Origin: Muribaculaceae bacterium Zag1
GTDB taxonomy: Bacteria; Bacteroidota; Bacteroidia; Bacteroidales; Muribaculaceae
Assembly: GCA_002633115.1 (NCBI GenBank)
Contig: NWBJ01000125.1
Location: 1-32,467, forward strand
Direction: 5' to 3'
DNA: 32,467 nt
The notes beneath the pieces were generated by a model. The model was not told where the DNA came from. It did not search any database and saw nothing but the letters and a program-made list of their open reading frames with translations. Position 1 is the stretch's first letter. Every line of letters starts with the position of its first letter. A program made the position numbers and the translations under genes. Positions 15,755 to 23,014 of this stretch are shown here, one piece after another.

Positions 15755-17071
15755 ATGACCACCTCCCACTACCTGATGTTATTGGCAACAGCCTCGCTCG
15801 CCATTGGCATTGGCTGCTCTACTCAACGAGAAGCGCAGCCCCAAATCGATGTCGAGCAAGAAATCAGCTACTGCCGTGACAAGATTATGCAATCGCTCAG
15901 CGAATTGGCCGATTCCGACGGGGTGATTGACTATACTCAGGCGCCTCGCAATATATGCGGCACCGACACGCGCTGGGCTTGCCGTCCGGCTTGCGCTGAA
16001 GAGTGGTGTGGCGGATTTTGGCCTGGCATCCTCTGGTACGCCTACCAAGCCACTGGCGACAACGAGATTGCCTATCAGGCCGATAAGTACACACGTGCCC
16101 TGCAGGTCATCACCGAGCAGCCGGTGCTCGACCATGACCTCGGTTTCTTATTCTTCTGCAGCTATGGCAATGGCTATCGCCTGACGGGCAATCCCGACTA
16201 CAAGCGCCAGCTGCTTACCGCTGCCGACTCTCTCGCTACCCTCTATAATCCCGCCGTTGGCACCTTGCTCGCCTGGCCGCGCCATGTGGCTGACTACGGT
16301 GGCCACAATACTATCATGGACACCATGATCAATCTTGAGCTGCTTTTCTGGGCAGCAAAGAATGGCGGCGATTATCGCCTCTACGACATGGCTGTGGCGC
16401 ATGCCGATACCACGATGCGCTATCAGTTCCGTCCTGACTATACCAGCTACCATGTGGCTGTCTATGACCCGGTGACTGGCAAATTCCTCAGATGCTGTAC
16501 CCACCAGGGATATTCTGACGATAGCATGTGGGCGCGCGGCCAGGCCTGGGCCATCTATGGCTACACGATGGTATACCGTGAGACCCATGAGCCGCGATTC
16601 CTCGACTTTGCCGAGCATGTCACCGATGCCTATCTCGAGCGCTTGCCCGATGATATGGTGCCGTACTGGGATTTCAACGATCCGGCCATACCCGATGCTC
16701 CGCGCGATGCCTCGGCTGCTTGCGTGGTTGCCTCGGCCCTGCTCGAGCTTAAGGATTATGTCGATGCGCCTGAGCGCGACCGATATCGCGATGCGGCTGT
16801 CGAGATGCTCAAGAGTCTGTGCTCTGACCGATACAAGGCTGGAAGCCAAAATTCGGCATTCCTGCTCCACTCTACGGGTCATCATCCGGCTGGATCGGAA
16901 ATCGACGCGTCGATTGTCTACGCCGACTACTACTTCCTCGAGGCCCTCGAGCGCATGGAGCGCGACCAGCATCACTCGGTCAATTTGGCAAAAAAAATAG
17001 GCCTTTTCCCGTCTTTTTCAAATTTTATTAGTAACTTTACAAAAATTTCTCACCGACGATTCTCGCCATGA
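15755..17071 (+). CDS. GH88 unsaturated glucuronyl hydrolase lipoprotein
   Basis: 438 residues. Lipobox GIGC (Cys21) puts it on a membrane. The body is an alpha/alpha-barrel of family GH88: WCGGFWPGILWYAYQATGD (about 84-102), HDLGF (127-131, with the catalytic-type Asp128), YRLTG, HNTIMDTMINLELLFWA (second key Asp189), then GYSDDSMWARGQAWAIYGY. GH88 enzymes remove the 4,5-unsaturated uronic acid left by polysaccharide lyases, which fits the heparinase-type lyase encoded downstream. The last 30 residues (from about 408, after RMERDQHH) look unlike the family, are A+T-rich in DNA and may be read-through of a former intergenic region. The stop overlaps the next gene's start as ATGA (17068-17071). 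Confidence 0.92.
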   Translation: MTTSHYLMLLATASLAIGIGCSTQREAQPQIDVEQEISYCRDKIMQSLSELADSDGVIDYTQAPRNICGTDTRWACRPACAEEWCGGFWPGILWYAYQATGDNEIAYQADKYTRALQVITEQPVLDHDLGFLFFCSYGNGYRLTGNPDYKRQLLTAADSLATLYNPAVGTLLAWPRHVADYGGHNTIMDTMINLELLFWAAKNGGDYRLYDMAVAHADTTMRYQFRPDYTSYHVAVYDPVTGKFLRCCTHQGYSDDSMWARGQAWAIYGYTMVYRETHEPRFLDFAEHVTDAYLERLPDDMVPYWDFNDPAIPDAPRDASAACVVASALLELKDYVDAPERDRYRDAAVEMLKSLCSDRYKAGSQNSAFLLHSTGHHPAGSEIDASIVYADYYFLEALERMERDQHHSVNLAKKIGLFPSFSNFISNFTKISHRRFSP

Positions 17072-19476
17072 AGCTGATCATTTGTCGCAAACGTTTGGCT
17101 CTGTTGTTGATAGTGGTCCTGAGCGCAGTCTTGGGAGCCGGTGCTGTGTGCGTTGGTCCCCACACTTCGCTGCAGGGCCTTACACCCCTCGAGGGTTTGT
17201 CTGATTTGTTGGTGAATGTTATTCATCGTGATTCAGCGGGGTATGTTTGGATTGGTACGAGCGAGGCTGTAGATCGGTATGACGGAAACGCGGTAAAGAC
17301 CTACCCGATGCCGGGTCAGAATGAGAGGTTGAAGCGCGTCAACGCCTTGGCTACTGCCATCGACGGCAATCTGTATGTTGGCAACGGCGAGGGCCTGTGG
17401 GTGCTTGGCCCCAATAGCCAAGCATTGGTGAGAACGGCTGAGAGCCAGATACAATGTCCCGTCAAGGCTCTGTTGGCCGTTGCCAATCAGCTATATATCG
17501 CTTCTGACCATGGCCTGTATGTGCTTAACTTGGCTGATGGCAGCATAGAGCATTTCTATCCCGCTGGTTCGGCTCTGCCGGCAACCAATCGCCTTAACGG
17601 CATCGCTGCTGGGCCTGATGGCAGCATCTGGCTCTCGGCCGCCGGAGCGGTGCACCAGTTTGACCCCGAGCAAAAGCAATTTCACACCTATCCCTATTCA
17701 GGTAAGGCATCGCTTACCAGCATAGCCTTGGCGGGCAATGTGCCATATATAGCCTCTAATGGCGAAGGCATAATGCGCTTGGATTCTGTTGAGCAGAAAA
17801 TTGTGCATTACGTCAATTGCGGTAACAATATCATTTCGGCCGTCATTGCTGATGGCGATAGCCTGCTGTATGTCAGCACCGATGGCCAAGGCATCAGATT
17901 TATCTCCATACCAGAGGGCGAGACTGTTTGCTCTATCAGTCATAGCCCTCAGAGCCAACCCAGGCTCAGATCCAACTCAGTATATTCTCTTTTGGTTGAT
18001 GCCGAGGGGCTGATGTGGGTTGGGTACTACCAGGATGGTCTTGACTATACTCTGCCTCACCGCGACCTGTTTGAGGTATATTCTGTGCCAGGGCTTATCG
18101 ATACCCAGGGCATGACAGTGAGAGCATTCTACAATGATGGACCCGTCAAAGTGATTGGCACTCGCGAAGGCCTCTATTATGTCGACGAGGAGCGTGCAGT
18201 GTGCCGGAAATTCTCTGTGCCGGAGATTCAGTCAAATATGATATTCGCTATCGAGAAATACGGCGACGACTATTGGATTGGCACTTATGGCGGCGGTCTC
18301 TATGTGCTCGATGGCGACGGGCGCACTATGCGTCCGATAGATATCCGTGGGCGCCTCAATGAGGAGGGTTCGGTGTTTTGCCTGAGCCAGGATGCCAAGG
18401 GCCATATATGGGTAGGCACCAGCCAGGGGGTGTTCCATTTCAACGGCAATAAGCTGTTGGATCATTTCACCCATGACAATTCGCGTTTGCCTGCTGGCAA
18501 TGTCTACAACATATTTTTTGACTCTAATGGCACTGGCTGGATTTGCGCCGAGGAGGGACTCTGCATCTGGGATGGCTTTTCGCTGCGCGACGATGTGTTT
18601 CGTCCCGATTTTCCCGACAAGGAGAAATTTCGCGACATCTACGAATCGGCCGACCATCACCTGTATTTCATGCCCGACCGTGGCGAAATCCTCAGGACCA
18701 ACCTTGCCCTGACCGAGATGAGCCGCTTCAAGCCTCAGGGACTGCATGGCTCCTATAATGGCGCTTTTGTGATTGAGGATAATGCCGGAGGCATCTGGTA
18801 TGGCACCAGCAATGGACTGAGCCGCTGCGAGGGTGAAGACACATTCTGGCGATTCAACAATGTTGATGGGTTGCCCAATCCGTCGTTTACGCTCTGCAAG
18901 CCTATCAAGGACGAGAATGGTGATTTGTGGATGGGCAACAACAATGGCTTGATTCTATTCCGCAACTCCAGCCTCTCGGCTCTCGAGCACAATTCGCGTC
19001 CAGTCAAGGTGACGGATGTGATGTCGGGGCGCACCTCGATACCTTTTGCTGTCGACCATGGGTTTGCGCTCAGCAATGAGCAGCGAAATGTGACGTTCAG
19101 CGTCTCTGACTTCTCCTTTTCCTCGGTAGCCGATCATGCTTATGAGTGCCGTCTTGACGGTGTGGATGACGGTTGGCAATTTCTTGGCAATCATTCTCGC
19201 GCCAGTTATTACGACTTAAAGCCGGGCAAGTACACATTCAGGGTGAGGCGCATAGGCGAACCCGCCTCAGAGACCTCTCTTGCCTTCAAGGTCAAAGGTC
19301 CATGGTGGGGTTGGATCGTTTTTGTCGGTTTGGCAATCTTGCTGGCAGGCGTGGCTTACTGGGTGGTGAAAAAGAAGCCATGGGGCATATTGAGGCTCAG
19401 CCTGATGCTCCTGAATCCTCAGAAGATGTCGCATCGGAAGACACGCAAACTGAAGAAAACGAGGCCCAAGAGGTGA
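17068..19476 (+). CDS. SusR-like PUL regulator, sensor part (propeller, Y_Y_Y, membrane span); C-terminus frameshifted
   Basis: The authentic part is residues 1 to about 767. Residues 1-26 are a signal anchor (LALLLIVVLSAVLGAGAVCV). About 45-640 is a two-component-regulator propeller (Reg_prop) with repeated motifs such as GYVWIGTSEAVDRYDG, YWIGTYGGGLYVLDGDG, HIWVGTSQGVFHF and LWMGNNNGLILF. About 660-735 is a Y_Y_Y domain ending YYDLKPGKYTFRVR. A single span GWIVFVGLAILLAGVAYW follows. At 19368-19374 (GAAAAAG) the frame is lost: the last 35 codons here are spurious and the true continuation lies in the -1 frame. Periplasmic sensing of the PUL's oligosaccharide is inferred from the family. It overlaps the GH88 stop, so it is co-transcribed inside the PUL. 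Confidence 0.9.
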   Translation: MKLIICRKRLALLLIVVLSAVLGAGAVCVGPHTSLQGLTPLEGLSDLLVNVIHRDSAGYVWIGTSEAVDRYDGNAVKTYPMPGQNERLKRVNALATAIDGNLYVGNGEGLWVLGPNSQALVRTAESQIQCPVKALLAVANQLYIASDHGLYVLNLADGSIEHFYPAGSALPATNRLNGIAAGPDGSIWLSAAGAVHQFDPEQKQFHTYPYSGKASLTSIALAGNVPYIASNGEGIMRLDSVEQKIVHYVNCGNNIISAVIADGDSLLYVSTDGQGIRFISIPEGETVCSISHSPQSQPRLRSNSVYSLLVDAEGLMWVGYYQDGLDYTLPHRDLFEVYSVPGLIDTQGMTVRAFYNDGPVKVIGTREGLYYVDEERAVCRKFSVPEIQSNMIFAIEKYGDDYWIGTYGGGLYVLDGDGRTMRPIDIRGRLNEEGSVFCLSQDAKGHIWVGTSQGVFHFNGNKLLDHFTHDNSRLPAGNVYNIFFDSNGTGWICAEEGLCIWDGFSLRDDVFRPDFPDKEKFRDIYESADHHLYFMPDRGEILRTNLALTEMSRFKPQGLHGSYNGAFVIEDNAGGIWYGTSNGLSRCEGEDTFWRFNNVDGLPNPSFTLCKPIKDENGDLWMGNNNGLILFRNSSLSALEHNSRPVKVTDVMSGRTSIPFAVDHGFALSNEQRNVTFSVSDFSFSSVADHAYECRLDGVDDGWQFLGNHSRASYYDLKPGKYTFRVRRIGEPASETSLAFKVKGPWWGWIVFVGLAILLAGVAYWVVKKKPWGILRLSLMLLNPQKMSHRKTRKLKKTRPKR

Positions 19477-19856
19477 GCGAAGTGAAATACCGCGGCAACA
19501 AGTACACCACCGAGCAATGTCAGGAGATGGAAGAGCGTCTCAACAAGCTGATGGCCGAAGAGAAACTTTATGTAAATCCTGACCTCACAGTGGGTATGCT
19601 CGCCGCTAAGCTCGATCTGTCGTCCCACGCCTTGTCGTACCTTTTCAATCAATACATGGATACCAGTTTCTATGAGTACGTCAATCGCTTGCGCGTAGAA
19701 ATGGTGAAAGATATGATTGACCGGGGCGAGGCTGCAACTTATACCATAGGCGCGATGGGGGAGATGTGCGGATTCCGCTCAAAGACCTCATATCTGCGCT
19801 CATTCAAAAAGGAACTCGGTGTCACACCAAAAGAATACATCAAAAAACAAAAATAA
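19368..19856 (+). pseudogene. Regulator C-terminal part: linker and AraC-type DNA-binding domain in the -1 frame
   Basis: In the -1 frame after AAAAAG the reading goes through an acidic linker (PDAPESSEDVASEDTQTEEN). It then reaches an AraC/HTH_18 domain: LTVGMLAAKLDLSSHALSYL, FNQYMDTSFYEYVNRLRVEM, then TYTIGAMGEMCGFRSKTSYL and FKKELGVTPKEYI, ending at TAA 19856. No histidine kinase or receiver domain lies between the span and the helix-turn-helix, so the whole protein (about 929 residues) has a SusR-like one-component design, not a hybrid two-component one. An internal ATG (19383) lies in the linker and could start a free DNA-binding fragment. The break may be a mutation, an assembly error in the A-run, or recoding. 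Confidence 0.85.
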
Positions 19857-19891
19857 GGATAAGGTATAAGGGATAAGTGATTAGGTGGGCT
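19857..19891. repeat. Post-stop repeat, copy 2 (GGATAAGGTATAAG family)
   Basis: Begins directly after the regulator's TAA and is a near copy of 15601-15635, the segment that follows the susD stop. Confidence 0.7.
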
Positions 19892-19930
19892 GACGCAGAA
19901 TTATGGTAATTGATTAAAAACGATATTGAT

Positions 19931-21409
19931 ATGAAGAGATTTCTGATTATAACTATGGTGGCTGGCGCGCTGGCGGCGCAGGCGCAAAAATTTGAGGTGG
20001 TGACCTCGACAGATGGGAATTATTTCCAACAGTCAAAGGCCTCGCTTTCGGGTTCGCCAAAAGGCAAATTGGTTGAGGCTGTGACTGACGCGCCCGAATT
20101 TCAGCATTGGGGCATGACATTTAATGAACTCGACTGGGACGCTCTGCAGATGCTTCCGGCCGAAGCCCAGGCCGAGGTTGCTGCCAATATCTTCGCACCC
20201 GATGGCCAACTGCGTATGACTATGGGGCGCATTTCGCCCGGAGCCAACGACTATGCCCGTTCATGGTACAGCTGCGATGAGGTGCCTGGCGATTTCGAGC
20301 TTCGCTATTTCAATATCGACCGCGACAAGGAGGCCATTATTCCGTTTATCCATCTGGCTCAGACTTTTTGCCCAGAGATGGAATTTTGGATTTCACCTTG
20401 GTCACCCCCATCATGGATGAAAATCAATCATGACTATCCAGTGCTCAGCAGCGAGTATAATCGTCAAGACCCGCGCCAGGACTATATGCTCTATGGCAAC
20501 GATGGCCGCGATGTCGACCCGGACGAAATGAAGCTCACCGGACCTCGGGATGGGCAATTTCCCAAGCGTCTTGCCACTACCGACTATTTCATCCAAGATC
20601 CGCGCTATCTCAGCGCTTACGCTCAATATTTCTGCCGCTTTATCGATGCCTATCAGGCCGAGGGCATTCCTGTCAAGAGGGTAATGTACCAGAACGAGGC
20701 CTACTCTTATACTCCTTATCCGGGCTGCGCCTGGACTGCTCCGTCAATCATCAGATTTAATCGCGACTATTTGGCTCCTGCGCTGCGGGCAAGCCACCCT
20801 GAGGTTGAACTATGGCTTGGCACATTCAATACTAATCGCCTCGACCATGTAGAGCAACTCACTGCCGATGCCGGACTGATGCAAGCTGTGTCAGGCATGG
20901 GATTCCAGTGGGAGGGCCGTGACATACTGCCCACCATACGTCAGGCAAATCCCGAGATTGGCTACATGTGTTCTGAGAGTGAGTGCGGCTGGGGCTCATT
21001 TGACTGGGCTGGAGCCGAGCACACCTTTGAGTTGATCAATCATTATCTGGGCAATGGGTGCAACCGCTATAATTTCTGGAACGTGATTCTTACCGACAGT
21101 GGCGAATCGCCTTGGGGCTGGAAACAGAATGCATTGATCCGAGTGGATTCCGCTACGGGCCAGCACACCTACACGCCTGAGTATTACGCAGTGCGCCACT
21201 ATGCGCAATATGTGCCGCAAGGGTCGCGTGTCGTGGGTCGTCTGGCTGGCAATGTGCCGGTTACATCATTTGATACTCCTAATGGCAAAGTGGTGGTGGC
21301 TGCCAATCTCACCGATGAGAAGACTCAAGTGTCAGTGCCAATGGGCAAGCGTTACCTCAATCTCACCCTCGCCCCCCACTCCTTCCTCACCGCCTCAGAG
21401 CGCCCCTAA
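19931..21409 (+). CDS. GH30-family glycoside hydrolase
   Basis: 492 residues from the ATG at 19931. A longer in-frame TTG start at 19910 would spoil the signal peptide (MKRFLIITMVAGALAAQAQ). The (beta/alpha)8 body shows RMTMGRISPGANDYA, FWISPWSPPSWMK, and the acid/base Glu in YQNEAYSYTPYPGCAW (about Glu256). The nucleophile Glu is in MCSESECGWG (Glu349 or 351). A short beta-domain closes the C-terminus (GNVPVTSFDTPNGKVVVAAN). GH30 includes beta-glucosidases, beta-1,6-glucanases, beta-xylosidases, beta-fucosidases and glucuronoxylanases. The YPGCAW context is not enough for me to choose a subfamily. Probably periplasmic. Third enzyme-side gene of the PUL. Confidence 0.88.
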   Translation: MKRFLIITMVAGALAAQAQKFEVVTSTDGNYFQQSKASLSGSPKGKLVEAVTDAPEFQHWGMTFNELDWDALQMLPAEAQAEVAANIFAPDGQLRMTMGRISPGANDYARSWYSCDEVPGDFELRYFNIDRDKEAIIPFIHLAQTFCPEMEFWISPWSPPSWMKINHDYPVLSSEYNRQDPRQDYMLYGNDGRDVDPDEMKLTGPRDGQFPKRLATTDYFIQDPRYLSAYAQYFCRFIDAYQAEGIPVKRVMYQNEAYSYTPYPGCAWTAPSIIRFNRDYLAPALRASHPEVELWLGTFNTNRLDHVEQLTADAGLMQAVSGMGFQWEGRDILPTIRQANPEIGYMCSESECGWGSFDWAGAEHTFELINHYLGNGCNRYNFWNVILTDSGESPWGWKQNALIRVDSATGQHTYTPEYYAVRHYAQYVPQGSRVVGRLAGNVPVTSFDTPNGKVVVAANLTDEKTQVSVPMGKRYLNLTLAPHSFLTASERP

Positions 21410-21410
21410 C

Positions 21411-21446
21411 AATTTTTCATTTTTCATTCTTCATTTTTCATTTAAC
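21411..21446. repeat. ATGAAAAAT-type intergenic repeat (inverted copy)
   Basis: Fills the 39-nt gap between the GH30 and GH28-like genes. The reverse complement reads ATGAAAAATGAAGAATG and so on, and shares about 22 bp with the junction repeat at 27502-27524, in the opposite orientation. Confidence 0.7.
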
Positions 21447-21448
21447 TC

Positions 21449-22876
21449 ATGAGATCTTTCATAGCCGCCATCGCGGCCATGGCTATGGCCATACCAGCCC
21501 AATCCAAAATTGTCACCTATCCTGCTGGCCAGGGGGTTGAGACGCTTGATGATTTCACTGTAAGAATCCGTCCGCAGGATAGGGACGAATGGCAAGAAAT
21601 TGCCGTATATCCGGTCAAGGTAGACCGTGTGGCTGATGCTCGCCACAATGTTGAGATTGCCTCGATGGCTTATCTTGACGCTGATGAACCGATTTTTGTC
21701 GAGGTGACAGCCAACCGCACCGATGCTGTTGAATCTTGCCGCGTGCGTCCCCTATCCTACGGCATCAATGCCGAGACTGAGGGCCAGACTGTGACCTTTG
21801 CTGTCGAGCGCCCACAAAATCTGTCGGTCGAGGTCAACGGCGACATATTCCACAATCTGCATCTGTTTGTCAATCCTCTTGACCAGAATCGTCCAGCCAA
21901 GATCAACAAGAAAAATAAAAATCTAATCTATTTCGCTCCGGGTGTGCATCAGCTTGATGGTGACACGATGCGAATTGCATCTGGTCAAACTGTATACATT
22001 GATGGTGGTGCCCGAGTTGTTGGTCAGCTGATAGTGGATGGCGAGAAGGACGTGAAGATATTTGGCCGAGGCGAAGTGCATCCTGAGGGCCGAGGCGAAG
22101 GCATTTATATCAAGCGTTCTAAGAATGTCGAAGTGGATGGTGTGATTGTTACTCAATGCCCCGTGGGCGAGAGCGACAGCGTAAAGGTGACCAATGTGAA
22201 GTCAATCAGCAGTTATGGCTGGGGCGACGGTCTGAATGTGTTCGCATCGTCAAATGTTTATTACAGCGACTGCTTCTGCCGCAACAGCGATGACTGCTCT
22301 ACGGTCTACGCTACTCGCAAGGGGTTTCAGGGCGGTTGCGCCAATATCTTGATGGAGAACAGCACTCTGTGGGCCGATGTGGCTCATCCGATTATGATCG
22401 GCTTGCATGGCAATCCTGAGAATCCCGATATTATCGAAAATGTGACTTATCGCAATCTCGACATCCTGGACCAGGCTGAGTATCAGATTGACTATCAAGG
22501 TTGCTTTGGCATCAGCTGCGGAGACAACAATCTGGTGCGCAATGTGACATTTGAGGATATTCGCGTTGAGGATTTCCGCAAAGGCCAACTTGTCAATATC
22601 CGCCTATTCTACAACAAGAAATATTGCGCGGCTCCGGGCATAGGGATTGAGAATGTGTTGTTCCGCAATGTGGAATACACTGGCAATAATGCCACGATGT
22701 CGGTGATTTGCGGTTATGACGAATCGCGCAAGGTAAAAAACGTTGTCTTTGACAATTTGGTGATCAATGGCGAGCATATCTATGACGACATGCCCCAGAA
22801 ACCCAAATGGTACAAAACCAGCGACTTCGCCAACATGTTCATCGGCGAGCACGTCGAAGGAGTAACTTTTAAGTAA
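21449..22876 (+). CDS. Right-handed beta-helix glycoside hydrolase, GH28/GH49-like (clan GH-N)
   Basis: 475 residues. The signal peptide is MRSFIAAIAAMAMAIPAQS. Residues about 20-150 form an N-terminal beta-sandwich. The beta-helix starts at LIYFAPGVHQLDGD and IASGQTVYIDGGARVVGQL. Rungs repeat as KNVEVDGVIVTQ, SSNVYYSDCFCRNSDDC, ENVTYRNLDILDQ, VRNVTFEDIRVEDF, KNVVFDNLVING. The acidic positions in GWGDGLNVF (Asp260) and NSDDCSTVY (Asp281, Asp282) parallel the NTDG and DDC motifs of GH28. The usual GHG and RIK motifs are not obvious, so activity may differ from polygalacturonase. A role in cutting a uronic-acid or galactose-rich backbone fits the PUL but is inference. Confidence 0.75.
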   Translation: MRSFIAAIAAMAMAIPAQSKIVTYPAGQGVETLDDFTVRIRPQDRDEWQEIAVYPVKVDRVADARHNVEIASMAYLDADEPIFVEVTANRTDAVESCRVRPLSYGINAETEGQTVTFAVERPQNLSVEVNGDIFHNLHLFVNPLDQNRPAKINKKNKNLIYFAPGVHQLDGDTMRIASGQTVYIDGGARVVGQLIVDGEKDVKIFGRGEVHPEGRGEGIYIKRSKNVEVDGVIVTQCPVGESDSVKVTNVKSISSYGWGDGLNVFASSNVYYSDCFCRNSDDCSTVYATRKGFQGGCANILMENSTLWADVAHPIMIGLHGNPENPDIIENVTYRNLDILDQAEYQIDYQGCFGISCGDNNLVRNVTFEDIRVEDFRKGQLVNIRLFYNKKYCAAPGIGIENVLFRNVEYTGNNATMSVICGYDESRKVKNVVFDNLVINGEHIYDDMPQKPKWYKTSDFANMFIGEHVEGVTFK

Positions 22877-22927
22877 TAAGTAAGGAGTAATAAGTAATGA
22901 GTGGAAATTACCTTAATTGGGCGAATT

Positions 22928-23008
22928 CCCTCAAGGCTACCCCGTAGGGGTTGTTTCAACTAGCTAAATAACGAATCCCCTCAAGGCTACCCCGTAGGGG
23001 TTGTTTCA
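22928..23008. repeat. Two 31-bp hairpin repeats just upstream of the lyase gene
   Basis: Copies at 22928-22958 and 22978-23008, a 50-bp period. Each contains CTACCCCGTAGGGGTTGTTT with an ACCCC/GGGGT hairpin. They are the reverse complement, with one mismatch, of the units at 25250-25380 beyond the lyase gene. The second copy ends 6 nt before the lyase ATG. Confidence 0.9.
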
Positions 23009-23014
23009 CAAATC

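Noticed and set aside
19368-19420. Classical programmed -1 frameshift signal in the regulator gene
   Set aside because: The slip site has five A's rather than the A-AAA-AAG heptamer, and the nearest hairpin (AGGC/GCCT near 19394) is weak and too far downstream. Recoding is left as a possibility, not a call.
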